Origin: Dactylosporangium sucinum
GTDB taxonomy: Bacteria > Actinomycetota > Actinomycetes > Mycobacteriales > Micromonosporaceae
Length of the DNA: 35,417 nt
Assembly: GCF_014647515.1 (NCBI RefSeq)
Contig: NZ_BMPI01000028.1
Coordinates: forward strand, 102,602-138,018
Direction: 5' to 3'
Positions within the stretch are counted from its first letter, which is position 1. Every line of letters starts with the position of its first letter. This document shows, in pieces, positions 24,712 to 32,797 of the stretch. The position numbers were made by a program, and so were the translations under genes. The notes under the pieces are model-generated. The model did no database searches. It was not told the DNA's origin and saw only the letters and a program-made list of their open reading frames with translations.

Positions 24712-25622
24712 GCGCTCGGTGCCGCCTCTCCGAGTTCGGTCGAGATCTCGGCCAGCCGGTCCAGCCGCTGCTGCAGGCTCGGATGCGTGGACAGCAGGGT
24801 CGACAGGCTCGGCCTCGCCCCGACTGCGGGGGTGAAGAAGAACGCGTTGAACGCCTGAGCGGTGCGCAGGTCGCGGGTGGGGATGCGGGCCATCTCGCCG
24901 GTCACCTTCGTCAGCGCCGAGGCGAGCGCGGAGGGACGGCCGGTCAGCGTCGCGCCGGCGCGGTCCGCGGCCAGCTCACGATAGCGGGACAGGGCCCGGA
25001 TCAGCAGGAAGCTCAGCGTGTACACCACCGCGGAGACGAGCATGACCAGCACGACCAGCAGGTACGTCTGGTCGGCCCCGCGGCGGCGCCCGCCGAACAT
25101 CTGCGAGTAGAACATGAAGCGCGTGACCATGCCGGCCACGACGCCGAGGAACGACGCGATCGTCATGACCGCCACGTCGCGGTGTGCGATGTGGGACAGC
25201 TCGTGGGCGAGGACCCCCTCCAGTTCGTCGGTGTCGAGGCGCCGCATGATGCCGGTGGTCACGCACACCACCGCGCGCTCGGTGTTGCGCCCGGTGGCGA
25301 ACGCGTTGGGCAGGTCGGTGTCCGCGACGGCGACCCGCGGTTTGGGCATGTCGGCAGCGGCGCACAGCCGGTCGACGATCCCGTGCAGACGGGGCTCCTG
25401 CTGCGGGTCGACGACCCGGGCGCGCATGGCCGCCAGGGCGATCCGGTCGGAGCAGAAGTACTGGACGGCCAGCAGGCCGCCCGCTATGACCACGATCGCG
25501 ACCCACGACTTCAGCAGCGCGACCAGCACGGCGACGAACGCCACGTACACCAGCCCGAGCAGGAACACGGTCAGCACCATGCGGGCGGTCAGTTGGCGGT
25601 CGGGGCGGAACCGTGTGCGCAT
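24708..25622 (-). CDS. htpX: HtpX-type M48 membrane zinc metalloprotease
   Basis: A 304-residue integral-membrane peptidase that degrades damaged membrane proteins under envelope stress. Two N-terminal TM helices (MVLTVFLLGLVYVAFVAVLVALL, VAIVVIAGGLLAVQYF; residues about 15-56) precede the zinc site HELSH (H140, E141, H144) in EGVLAHELSHIAHRD. Two more helices follow (about 153-170 and 185-210), and the third ligand lies in YRELAADRAGATL. The start is the ATG at 25622; upstream in-frame codons lie in pspAA. It is 10 bases behind pspAA and overlaps pspAB, so the protease is produced with the PspA system. Confidence 0.93.
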   Translation of the reverse strand: MRTRFRPDRQLTARMVLTVFLLGLVYVAFVAVLVALLKSWVAIVVIAGGLLAVQYFCSDRIALAAMRARVVDPQQEPRLHGIVDRLCAAADMPKPRVAVADTDLPNAFATGRNTERAVVCVTTGIMRRLDTDELEGVLAHELSHIAHRDVAVMTIASFLGVVAGMVTRFMFYSQMFGGRRRGADQTYLLVVLVMLVSAVVYTLSFLLIRALSRYRELAADRAGATLTGRPSALASALTKVTGEMARIPTRDLRTAQAFNAFFFTPAVGARPSLSTLLSTHPSLQQRLDRLAEISTELGEAAPSA

Positions 25623-25632
25623 CGCCTGCTCC

Positions 25633-25911
25633 TCAGCCCGGGATGAGGCCCTCGTCGCCCAGCAGCGCGGCCACATCCGCCAGTTCGCTGTCGGGCGCGG
25701 GCAGGACCAGGTTGGAGACGGTCAGCACGTCGTCGGGCACGTGGGTGCCGCGCTCACGGACGGCGGCGAGCAGGTCGCCCAGCCCTGCGCGGAACGCGGT
25801 CGTGTCGCCGGCGTCGACGGCCGTCTGCACCGAGGCGTCGAGCGTGTTGAGTTCGGTCAGCGCGGACTCCGGCACGTCGTACTGGCCTTCCCCGAGAATC
25901 CGGATGATCAT
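25633..25911 (-). CDS. pspAA: PspA-associated protein PspAA
   Basis: A 92-residue acidic protein of the PspAA family, starting MIIRILGEGQYDVPESALTELNTLDASV and containing FRAGLGDLLAAVRERGTHVPDD. No TM segment is present. It probably binds PspA or modulates it at the membrane; this is inferred from constant gene pairing. The ATG overlaps the pspA stop as ATGA. Confidence 0.88.
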   Translation of the reverse strand: MIIRILGEGQYDVPESALTELNTLDASVQTAVDAGDTTAFRAGLGDLLAAVRERGTHVPDDVLTVSNLVLPAPDSELADVAALLGDEGLIPG

Positions 25912-26684
25912 CGCTGGGCCTCCTCGTCCGACTGCCTCCCGCCCACGGCGCGGGGTTCCGGGCGGCCGCCGACGGCCGGCGCCGGCCGCCCGGCCTTGAG
26001 CGCCGCGAGCTCGCGGTCGACCCCCTGGTCGCCGCGCGCCGCGTCGAGCGCGGCCTGCAGGTCGTCGCGGCCGGCGGTCGTCGCGGTGGCGTCCTGGATC
26101 GCGCCCGAGGCGAGGAGCTCGTCGATCGCGCCGGCGCGGGCCTGCATCTGGGCGGTCTTGTCCTCGGCGCGCTGGACGGCCATCCCGACGTCGCCCATCT
26201 CCTCCGAGATGCCGGAGACCGCCTCACCCACGCGGGTCTGCGCCTCGGCCGCGGTGTAGGTGGCCTTGATGGTCTCCTTGCGCGTGCGGAACGCCTCCAC
26301 CCGAGCCTGCAGCCTGGTGGCGGCCGTGGTGAGCTTGGCCTCCTCGGCGTTCAGCCCGTCACGCTGGGCCGCGATATCCCCCATCTGGGTGACGAGGGCG
26401 GCCCGGCGCGTCAGTGCCTCGCGGGCGAGGTCGTCGCGGCCGAGGTCGACGGCCTGCGCGGCCTGTTCCTGCAGCCGGTCGGCGGCCTGCTGCAACTGGG
26501 CGAGCTGCAGCTCGAGGCGCTTGCGGCTGGTGGCGACGTCGGCCACGCCGCGGCGGACCTTCGTCAGCATCTCCAGCTGGCGTTCGTACGAGTAGTCGAG
26601 CACCTCGCGGGGGTCCTCGGCCCGGTCGAGGGCTTTGTTGGCCTTGATCCGGAACAGATCGGCCAGGCGGCGGGCAATGCTCAC
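25908..26684 (-). CDS. pspA: PspA/IM30 (Vipp1) family membrane-stress protein
   Basis: A 258-residue ESCRT-III-like protein that binds and repairs stressed membranes as oligomers. It is almost wholly helical. The N-terminal amphipathic helix SIARRLADLFRIKANKALDR is followed by the family hallmark EDPREVLDYSYERQLEMLTKVRRG. Long coiled coils cover about residues 60-220 (KRLELQLAQLQQAADRLQEQ, AALVTQMGDIAAQRDGLNAE). The C-terminal tail, with ELAALKAGRP and a Pro/Arg-rich end, is less conserved. The start is GTG at 26684 behind AGGAAGG. The in-frame leader to 26819 is Arg-rich and lies in the promoter region. It is the first gene of the pspA-pspAA-htpX-pspAB operon. Confidence 0.93.
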   Translation of the reverse strand: MSIARRLADLFRIKANKALDRAEDPREVLDYSYERQLEMLTKVRRGVADVATSRKRLELQLAQLQQAADRLQEQAAQAVDLGRDDLAREALTRRAALVTQMGDIAAQRDGLNAEEAKLTTAATRLQARVEAFRTRKETIKATYTAAEAQTRVGEAVSGISEEMGDVGMAVQRAEDKTAQMQARAGAIDELLASGAIQDATATTAGRDDLQAALDAARGDQGVDRELAALKAGRPAPAVGGRPEPRAVGGRQSDEEAQR

Positions 26685-26775
26685 GACACCTGTCCTTCCT
26701 CTCGATGCCGTTCGGCTTGTCCTCACGGTCAACCGGACGTGCGCAACGCCGGTTCGGCGCCACCTCCTATCTTGC

Positions 26776-26793
26776 TTCGGCGACGGCGCCGAA
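26776..26793. promoter_or_regulatory. Perfect dyad in the pspA upstream region
   Basis: TTCGGCG (26776-26782) and CGCCGAA (26787-26793) flank ACGG, about 92 bases before the pspA GTG. It resembles the short GC-rich dyads bound by stress regulators such as ClgR only in general shape. It is a candidate operator for the psp operon. Confidence 0.35.
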
Positions 26794-26874
26794 ACGCGTA
26801 TTCGGCCGCCGGACCGCAACTTTCACCACATCGGTCCCGCGGTCGATGTGCCGGACGCACAACCGCAAGGTTGC

Positions 26875-26892
26875 CGTCGGCCGCGGCCGACG
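26875..26892. terminator. GC-rich palindrome after the TetR gene
   Basis: CGTCGGCC-GC-GGCCGACG is an 18-bp perfect palindrome 8 bases after the TetR stop codon on the minus strand. It could terminate the TetR transcript before the psp operon. A loop of two bases and no T-tract make an operator equally possible. Confidence 0.35.
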
Positions 26893-26899
26893 CGGTGCC

Positions 26900-27526
26900 T
26901 CAGGTAGAGGTCTGCAGGACCTGGCGGATCTGTCGTCGGAGAACGTCCGAGGTCGCTCTCGTCCAGCGTTCGCGGAGGCGCACCCGGCGGTGGAAGTCGG
27001 CGTCGGCGATGGCGCTGAGCGACCGGGCGAGCGCTTCGATGTCAGTGTCGGGACGAAGCAGGCCGGCCGCGACGAGGCGCCGCAGACGTTCGGCCAGGAT
27101 GGTCTCGAAGCGGTCGCTGATCTGCTGGTACGACGTGCGCACCTCGGCCGACGCGGTGAACGACGCGGCGATCAGCTGCCGCCACAGCTGAGGCGGTCCG
27201 AACGACTCGTCGATGCGGTTGTACCCCTCGACGAACCGGGTCATCGCGGTGACCGCGTCGTCACCCGCCCGCAGCGTGATCTTCGCCAGCCGGACCTCCA
27301 CGTCGGACCACTCATGCTCGAACAACGCGAGGAGAAGGTCGTTCTTGGAGACGAAGTAGTTGTAGATCGTGGCCGGGGAGACCATGGCACGCCCGGCGAT
27401 CTCCTCGATCGTCGTCGCGTCGACCCCGCGCTCCCCGAACAGCTGACGCGCCGCGTCGAGCACGGCGAGCCGGCGCAGCTGCTTCTGCCTCTCGCGCAGG
27501 CCAGGCTCTTCCAATGCCCACCTCAT
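26900..27526 (-). CDS. TetR-family transcriptional regulator
   Basis: A 208-residue repressor-type protein. The N-terminal helix-turn-helix (about residues 18-65) reads RLAVLDAARQLFGERGVDATTIEEIAG then MVSPATIYNYFVSKNDLLLAL. The C-terminal ligand domain is helical (AVTAMTRFVEGYNRI, LRRLVAAGLL, ALARSLSAIADADFHRRV). The ligand is unknown. The ATG at 27526 best fits normal TetR length. In-frame ATGs at 27556 and 27583 are also possible, and none has a strong ribosome site. It is divergent from the M20/S9 peptidase genes and faces a dyad at 27622-27635 that overlaps both candidate promoters. Autoregulation and control of the peptidases are therefore likely. A related site precedes the decarboxylase gene. 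Confidence 0.88.
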   Translation of the reverse strand: MRWALEEPGLRERQKQLRRLAVLDAARQLFGERGVDATTIEEIAGRAMVSPATIYNYFVSKNDLLLALFEHEWSDVEVRLAKITLRAGDDAVTAMTRFVEGYNRIDESFGPPQLWRQLIAASFTASAEVRTSYQQISDRFETILAERLRRLVAAGLLRPDTDIEALARSLSAIADADFHRRVRLRERWTRATSDVLRRQIRQVLQTST

Positions 27527-27598
27527 CCGCTCGAACGAACTCGCGGCCGAGCGCATCGTTCGGTTTGGAGCCGGCTTCAGCATCCCGACGGCGGAACC

Positions 27599-27627
27599 TT
27601 GACTGTAGTACAGGCGATATTTAGAGT
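27599..27627 (+). promoter_or_regulatory. Promoter of the M20/S9 peptidase operon
   Basis: TTGACT (27599-27604) and TAGAGT (27622-27627) are spaced by 17 bases, a good sigma-70-like promoter. Expected start is near 27634, about 29 bases before the GTG at 27663, with GGAGGTG at 27648-27654 as ribosome site. The -10 box is part of the TetR-type dyad. Confidence 0.65.
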
Positions 27628-27630
27628 CCA
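27602..27630 (-). promoter_or_regulatory. Divergent promoter of the TetR gene
   Basis: On the minus strand TGGACT (27630-27625) and TACAGT (27607-27602) are 17 bases apart. It is almost superimposed on the plus-strand promoter, so one protein bound at 27622-27635 could block both. Confidence 0.45.
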
Positions 27631-27635
27631 CTCCA
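27622..27635. promoter_or_regulatory. Candidate TetR operator, site 1
   Basis: TAGAGTCCACTCCA is an imperfect dyad (TAGAG / CTCCA around TCCA) covering the -10 box of the peptidase promoter. The wider stretch TTAGAGTC-N2-CTC-N-ACA is shared with site 2 at 32250-32267, before the decarboxylase gene. Confidence 0.6.
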
Positions 27636-27662
27636 CAATTCGATCGCGGAGGTGAACCGGCG

Positions 27663-29021
27663 GTGGCCGATCTCCAGAGCGTGCTCATCGACCTCGATGG
27701 ACGTCACGACGTCCATCTCGCCGAGCTGGACCGGTACGTCTCGATTCCCTCGGTCAGCTCCGAAGACCGGGGCGTGCGCGAAGCGGCCGACCACATCCGC
27801 GGTCGCGCGGCCGCCTGGGGCCTTGAGACGAGGCTGCTGGAGACCGGCGGCCAGCCCGCCGTGCTGCTGCGCGGTCCGCAGGTCGACGGCGCGCCCCGCG
27901 TGCTGATCTACGGCCACTACGACGTGCAGCCCGCGGGCAGCGCCGATGACTGGCTGTTCGAACCGTTCAAGACGACGGTGCACGGCGGTCGCATCTACGG
28001 CCGGGGCACCGCCGACAACAAGGGCCAGCATCTCGCCCACCTCCTGGCAATCGAGTCATGGATCCGCCTTCATGGCTCGGCGCCTTGCAATGTCACCCTT
28101 CTGCTCGACGGCGAGGAGGAGGTCGGCAGCCCGAACCTCGCCGATCTGGTCCGCCGCAACGCGGGTCTCCTCGCCTGCGATCTCGTCGTCTGGAGCGACG
28201 GTCCGGTGCACGAGAGCGGACGGGCGACGATGAACTTCGGGGTGCGCGGCATTGTCCAGTTCGAGCTGATCGCACAGGGCGCGGCCGTCGATCTGCACTC
28301 AGGGAACTGGGGCGGGGTCGGGCGGAATCCCGCCTGGGAGCTGGTGCACCTGCTCGCGTCGATGAAGAACGACCGTGGGCTGATCACGATCGACGGTTTC
28401 ACCGACGAGGTGATTCCGCTCAGCGGCGCCGAGGCGCGCGCGCTCGAAGCCCTTCCCGTCGACGATGAACAGCTCGCGGCGCTCAGCATCGGCCTCTGGG
28501 ACGAGCCGGCCGAGCGACCGTTCTACGATCGGCTCGCGGCGCATCCGACGCTCACGATCAGCCGGTTCGAGACCGGCTCCTCGGGCGCCGACCGCGCGGT
28601 GATCCCGGCCACGGCGCGAGCCGTCTGCGACGTCCGGCTGGTCGATGCGATGACGGCCGACACCACGTTCGGGCGCATCGCCGACCACGTGCGCCGCCAT
28701 GCCCCCAACGTTCGCTGCACGCTGCGTGGCGCGATGGAGCCGTCCCGCACGGACCTCGACTCAGCGTTCGTCGAACCCATCCGACGGGCATTGCGACTCG
28801 TCCACAACGAGGATCCCTACCTCGTGCCGGCCATGGGCGGCAGCCTTCCCGACTACGTGTTCACGAAGATCCTCGGCGTGCCGTCGATCGGCGTGCCCTT
28901 TGCCAACGCCGATGAGGCCAACCACGCTCCCAACGAAAACATCGAGTTGCATCGGTATCTCGCGGCACCGAAGATCGCCGCGGCGCTGCTGTCCGAGCTG
29001 TCGAAGGTGAGGGTCCGGTGA
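27663..29021 (+). CDS. M20-family metallopeptidase (dipeptidase/deacylase)
   Basis: A 452-residue cytoplasmic zinc amidohydrolase of the ArgE/DapE/CNDP group, cleaving small peptides or N-acyl amino acids. Metal-site residues are visible: H85 and D87 in YGHYDVQPAG, D118 in GRGTADNKGQ, the catalytic Glu pair E151-E152 in LLLDGEEEVGSP, D199-like WSDGPV, and a C-terminal His in DEANHAPNENI. The central dimerisation domain runs about residues 205-330. The GTG start has GGAGGTG 8 bases upstream. The gene overlaps the S9 peptidase gene by GTGA, so both peptidases are made together. Regulation by the divergent TetR is likely from the promoter layout. The exact substrate is unknown. Confidence 0.92.
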   Translation: MADLQSVLIDLDGRHDVHLAELDRYVSIPSVSSEDRGVREAADHIRGRAAAWGLETRLLETGGQPAVLLRGPQVDGAPRVLIYGHYDVQPAGSADDWLFEPFKTTVHGGRIYGRGTADNKGQHLAHLLAIESWIRLHGSAPCNVTLLLDGEEEVGSPNLADLVRRNAGLLACDLVVWSDGPVHESGRATMNFGVRGIVQFELIAQGAAVDLHSGNWGGVGRNPAWELVHLLASMKNDRGLITIDGFTDEVIPLSGAEARALEALPVDDEQLAALSIGLWDEPAERPFYDRLAAHPTLTISRFETGSSGADRAVIPATARAVCDVRLVDAMTADTTFGRIADHVRRHAPNVRCTLRGAMEPSRTDLDSAFVEPIRRALRLVHNEDPYLVPAMGGSLPDYVFTKILGVPSIGVPFANADEANHAPNENIELHRYLAAPKIAAALLSELSKVRVR

Positions 29022-30829
29022 CCGGCGACTGGCGTGCGGGGTTCCTCGCGCCTCGCCTCAGATGGGTACAGGTGGCGAAGACCGCGCGGTCGCGGGGGCT
29101 CGCGGCGCTGCAGGACGAGCACCGGCTCGAGCTCGCGGCGTGCGACTTCACCACCGGGGAGGTCCGCCGGCTCGGCGTGCCCACCGACGGGTTCATCGAC
29201 TCGGCATGGGTCGCCGCCGACGCGACCTCCGCCTTCTTCCTCGCCGACGAGGGAGGCAACGAGCTCGGCCACGTCCATCGCGTGACGCTCGACGACACGA
29301 ACGCGATCGGCGACATGACGCCGGGCCTGCCGGATTATGCGCTGCGCGGTGCCGACGTGAGCGCGGACGGCGAAACGCTCGTGCTCGACATCGTCACCGA
29401 CGAGGGCTACGACCTGGTCTGTCTCCCCGCCCGCGGCACGCCCGTGGCCTCGCCCCGGCACCTCGTCCGGACGGTGCACGAGGCGTGGAACTGCCGGGTC
29501 TCGGCCGACGGTACGGTCGCCACGCTCGACACCACCGACCATGCGCCCGGCACCCGGCGCTTCGCCGTCACCGCCTACGACACCGCGACCGGTGCGGTCC
29601 TCGGCCGGTTGATCCTGCCGTCGCCCGGCGCGGCCAATGCCGTCTGCTTCTCGCCGCACCCGGGCGATCAGCGGGTGCTCATCGCGAGTCAGCGAGCCGG
29701 TGATCGATCGGGTGTCCTGGTCTGGGATCCCGTCGGCGACACCATCGTCGAGCTCCTTGAGGAGACCGCGGCGACGGTGGTCCCGCTCGACTGGTCGCCG
29801 GACGGGCGCCACGCCCTCCTCTGCGTCGAACTGCTCTCCGCGCAGTGGCTCGAGCGCGTCGACCTCCGCACCGGCGAACGAGAGCGACTCGACCTCCCGA
29901 CCGGCAGTTTCCGCTCGCCGTACCTGCGCACGTCACAGTTCGGCGCGGGCGGCTCGGTGCTCGCGTCGCACGAGCACGGCATGTCCCCGCTGAGGCTGAT
30001 CGCCTGGCACGCGCCGTCCCGGCACCGGGTGCTGCTCGGTGGAGACGGGTCACCGGACCGTGCCGGGTTCGAGCACGTTGTGTTCCCGTCGAGCGACGGT
30101 ACGCAGATCCAGGGGTGGCTCGCCCGCCCGACCGGCACCGGCCCGTTCCCCGCGGTCGTGCACTGCCACGGCGGCCCGCACGTCAGCGTCGCCGACGAGT
30201 TCACACCCGCGGCCCGGGCATGGGTCGACCACGGCTTCGCCTATCTCACGGTGAACTATCGCGGCTCGTCGGGGCGGGGCCGCGCGTTCGAGGAGCAGAT
30301 CCACGGCGATGTCGGCCACTGGGAGCTCGAAGATCTCGCCGCCGCTCACCGGTGGCTCGTCGACGAGGGAATCTCGGTCGGCGGTGAGATCCTCATCAAC
30401 GGCGAGTCCTACGGCGGCTTCCTCGTGCTCTATGCGCTCGGACGCCAACCGGAGCTGTGGGCCGCGGGCATCGGGGAGGTCGTCCTCGCCGACTGGGAGC
30501 TGACCCACCACGACAGCCCGCTGGCGATGCGCCGCCTCGACGAGATGCTCTTCGGCGGGCCGCCCGAGACCCACGGCGACCTCTACCGTGAGCGTTCCCC
30601 GCTCACGTACGTCGACGAGGTCCGCGCTCCGATCCTGTTGTGGCAGGGCAGCAACGACACCCGCACGCCTCCGGGGCAGGTCGTCGCGTACGCCGAGCGG
30701 CTGGTCGCTCGGAACCACCCGTTCGAGCTGCACTGGTTCGAAGGCGGCCACGGCTTCGGCGACGAGGGTGGGCACCTCGCGCACCTCGACCGGGCGATCG
30801 CCTTCGCCCGGAACGCCGTCGGCGGCTGA
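29018..30829 (+). CDS. S9-family serine peptidase (prolyl oligopeptidase/acylaminoacyl-peptidase type)
   Basis: A 603-residue peptidase. The N-terminal about 340 residues form a beta-propeller-like region with repeated strands (VLDIVTDEGYDLVCLP, VLIASQRAGDRSGVLVWDP, PLDWSPDGRHALL). The C-terminal alpha/beta hydrolase domain starts near FPSSDGTQIQGWLARP. The catalytic triad is S464 in NGESYGGF, D547 in WQGSNDTRTPP and H578 in EGGHGFGDEGGH, all intact. No signal peptide is seen, so it acts in the cytoplasm on short peptides. Its GTG overlaps the M20 stop (GTGA). The order suggests a two-step peptide breakdown route. The gene converges on the decarboxylase gene with only 12 bases between stops. 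Confidence 0.93.
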   Translation: MTGDWRAGFLAPRLRWVQVAKTARSRGLAALQDEHRLELAACDFTTGEVRRLGVPTDGFIDSAWVAADATSAFFLADEGGNELGHVHRVTLDDTNAIGDMTPGLPDYALRGADVSADGETLVLDIVTDEGYDLVCLPARGTPVASPRHLVRTVHEAWNCRVSADGTVATLDTTDHAPGTRRFAVTAYDTATGAVLGRLILPSPGAANAVCFSPHPGDQRVLIASQRAGDRSGVLVWDPVGDTIVELLEETAATVVPLDWSPDGRHALLCVELLSAQWLERVDLRTGERERLDLPTGSFRSPYLRTSQFGAGGSVLASHEHGMSPLRLIAWHAPSRHRVLLGGDGSPDRAGFEHVVFPSSDGTQIQGWLARPTGTGPFPAVVHCHGGPHVSVADEFTPAARAWVDHGFAYLTVNYRGSSGRGRAFEEQIHGDVGHWELEDLAAAHRWLVDEGISVGGEILINGESYGGFLVLYALGRQPELWAAGIGEVVLADWELTHHDSPLAMRRLDEMLFGGPPETHGDLYRERSPLTYVDEVRAPILLWQGSNDTRTPPGQVVAYAERLVARNHPFELHWFEGGHGFGDEGGHLAHLDRAIAFARNAVGG

Positions 30830-30841
30830 GCGAACGCCGGG

Positions 30842-32224
30842 TCAGCGGCCCGTCAGCCGTGCGGGAATCCGGTCGCGGGCGAAGACCTCCGCCGGGGTCT
30901 CGGCCCGGCGGATCACCTCGGCCAGGTCGCCGCTGACCAGCACCGTCGCGGGCCGGGGAAACGCGTTGAAGTTCGTCGTCTGCGTCTCGACGTAGGCACC
31001 GGTGTTGAGGAGCGCGACGAGATCGCCGGCCGCGACGTCCCCCGGCGCGGGGACGCCGGCCGCGATGATGTCGAACCCGCAGCTCGCTCCGGTCAGGTCG
31101 ACCGGCGCGGCAGGGGCCGCCGACACGCGGCCGGCGAGGACGAAGGGGTAGCGGGCGTGCTCCAGCACCACATCGGCGAGGAACTGTTCCGTCGTGTCCA
31201 GCTCCACCCACCGCCGATCAGGACGCTCGGGTGAACACCTGACGTTGACCACCCGCGTCAGATGGACGCCGGCCGGCCCGTAGACGGCCCGTCCGGGCTC
31301 GAGCTGGAGCGCGACGCCCTTGCTGTCGAAGCCGTGTTGCCGCAGGCTGGAGCGCACGGTCTGTGCGATGACCCGGGTGTACTGCTCCGGCGACGGCGGC
31401 TCCGGCGGGGCTTCCCGACCCGCGATCGCCTTTCCGACGGGACTGCCCCGCTCCGCGTATCCACCGCCGAGGTCGATCTCCGATGGACGCCAACCACCGC
31501 AGGCGGCTGAGATCCGCGCGATCTGGCGGACATGATCGCTGACCACGCCGACCCAGGTCGCCAGGCTCGTGGTATGCCGGCCGAGGTGCACGTGGGTCCC
31601 GACAAGACGCGCCCCGATGGAGTCCACGATCGAGCGTGCCGCCCGCTCGGCGTCCGCCAGAGCGAAACCGGGGCGGTACGCCGCAGCCAGCCCGGCGATG
31701 GAGTCACCGCGGTCGGAGAAGTCGCTCGGCCCGGCGAGCGTCTCGCCGCCCGGACGAAGCCGCAGTCGCACGAGCGCCGGCCGGGGCGCGCTGCCGGTCA
31801 GCGCCAGGACCAGGTCGACCTCGCGGAGGCTGTCGAGCGTGATCCGCACACCGTGCTCGATCGCAAGCCGGATCGCCTCCGCGGACTTGTTCGTACCGTT
31901 GAGCGACACGCAGGCGGGATCGACGCCGGTCGAGAGCGCGGCCCGCAACTCGTGCTCGCCGAAGGTGTCACACCCGACACCCTCCCCGTTGAGCACATGC
32001 CGCAGCGCCAGGCAGGTGTTGGCCTTGAAGGCCGGCAGCAGCGCGACCGGGCCGTCCGGCCACGCATCCTCCAGCGCACGCCTCCACCGCCGGGTGTCGC
32101 GACGCAGCTGCGTCTCGGACACGGCGAAGACCGGGGTGCCGAACTCGCGTGCGATCCGTCCGGCGCTCACCTCGTCGAGGAACAGCTCACCATCGCGGAA
32201 CGAGAGGTACTCATGCAGGGGCAT
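30842..32224 (-). CDS. PLP-dependent fold-III decarboxylase (LysA/ornithine-decarboxylase-like)
   Basis: A 460-residue alanine-racemase-fold decarboxylase that acts on a basic or diamino acid. The PLP lysine is K67 in LLPAFKANTCLAL. The barrel continues with GVGCDTFGEHELRAAL, SLNGTNKSAEAI, THVHLGRHTTSL and DLGGGYAERGSPVG (phosphate-binding Gly cluster). The C-terminal beta domain has Cys382 in SCGFDIIAAG, NTGAYVETQTTNFNAFPRPATVLV and ends like LysA. The CGFDII stretch departs from the common CESxD motif that contacts substrate, so the substrate may differ from diaminopimelate. The ATG at 32224 is used. The leader to 32440 is Arg-rich and crosses the operator region. A dyad related to the TetR site lies 19-40 bases upstream, linking it to the peptidase unit. 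Confidence 0.88.
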   Translation of the reverse strand: MPLHEYLSFRDGELFLDEVSAGRIAREFGTPVFAVSETQLRRDTRRWRRALEDAWPDGPVALLPAFKANTCLALRHVLNGEGVGCDTFGEHELRAALSTGVDPACVSLNGTNKSAEAIRLAIEHGVRITLDSLREVDLVLALTGSAPRPALVRLRLRPGGETLAGPSDFSDRGDSIAGLAAAYRPGFALADAERAARSIVDSIGARLVGTHVHLGRHTTSLATWVGVVSDHVRQIARISAACGGWRPSEIDLGGGYAERGSPVGKAIAGREAPPEPPSPEQYTRVIAQTVRSSLRQHGFDSKGVALQLEPGRAVYGPAGVHLTRVVNVRCSPERPDRRWVELDTTEQFLADVVLEHARYPFVLAGRVSAAPAAPVDLTGASCGFDIIAAGVPAPGDVAAGDLVALLNTGAYVETQTTNFNAFPRPATVLVSGDLAEVIRRAETPAEVFARDRIPARLTGR

Positions 32225-32242
32225 TCCATGATGATAGCCAAG

Positions 32243-32264
32243 TCTAATATTAGAGTCGCCTCTA
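32243..32264. promoter_or_regulatory. Candidate TetR operator, site 2
   Basis: Two overlapping dyads are present: TCTAATATTAGA (32243-32254, perfect) and TAGAGTCGCCTCTA (32251-32264, one mismatched pair). They lie 19-40 bases before the decarboxylase ATG and include AT-rich TANNNT sequences usable as -10 boxes. The right dyad matches site 1 at 27622-27635. Confidence 0.6.
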
Positions 32265-32421
32265 CATTTTCCGCCGCGTCGACGGCGTTGCTGCGCCTGA
32301 GCCGCCAGGCCCCGTCCACCTGGACTCCCGGCCGCCCGTTTCTCCACCACGAAGCCGGCCCGGGTGGGCACCGGTGCGTCCGCCTGCGTGACGAACGGCC
32401 CGCTCGACGGGTGTGGACGGG

Positions 32422-32468
32422 ACCCTGCTGGGTAGTTCACGCCTTACCGCCGGAGGCGGGTTCAGGGT
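32422..32468 (+). ncRNA. Possible structured leader before the DUF6092-like gene
   Basis: ACCCTG (32422-32427) and CAGGGT (32463-32468) can pair and enclose two mutually exclusive inner hairpins, CGCCT/AGGCG (32440-32444 with 32554-type partner at 32454-32458) and CCGCC/GGCGG (32447-32451 with 32455-32459). It ends just before GAGGAG and the ATG at 32486. No known riboswitch consensus was recognised, and the fold may be chance in GC-rich DNA. Confidence 0.25.
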
Positions 32469-32485
32469 GACCGAGGAGAACGACG

Positions 32486-32797
32486 ATGGTGCTCACCGAG
32501 GATGAGGCGCTCGAGCTGCTCGCCTATCTCGTCACCGCCGCCCGGACCCAGCTCGACGAGGCCGCGGAGTACGGTCCGCTGCGGCTGTTGACCGCCGCGC
32601 AGCGGCTCGCCGGCTACCTGGCGCCTCGGGTGTCGCCCGAGACGCGCTCGCTGCTGGAGGGCGCGATCCAGCGCGTGCCGCAGACGGCGACGCGCTCGGC
32701 CGACCCGGACGGGTATGCGGCCGCGCTGGACGCCATGTGCCGCGCCCTCGCCGAGCACCTCGTCGCGCGGTACGGCATCGATCGGAGTGCCGGGTGA
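32486..32797 (+). CDS. DUF6092-like small protein
   Basis: A 103-residue helical protein (LTEDEALELLAYLVTAARTQLD, YGPLRLLTAAQRLAGYLAP, AALDAMCRALAEHLVARYG) with no TM segment or catalytic motif. It resembles the DUF6092 family as I remember it; the assignment is from pattern only. The ATG at 32486 is preceded by GAGGAGAA. Its TGA overlaps the GTG of the nitroreductase gene (GTGA), so the two are coupled and the small protein may be a partner of the flavoenzyme. Confidence 0.65.
   Translation: MVLTEDEALELLAYLVTAARTQLDEAAEYGPLRLLTAAQRLAGYLAPRVSPETRSLLEGAIQRVPQTATRSADPDGYAAALDAMCRALAEHLVARYGIDRSAG

Noticed and set aside
26862..26875. CAACC-GCAA-GGTTG stem-loop with a GNRA-type loop
   Set aside because: Only five pairs, and on the minus strand (the transcribed one) the loop is TTGC, so no special RNA fold is supported.
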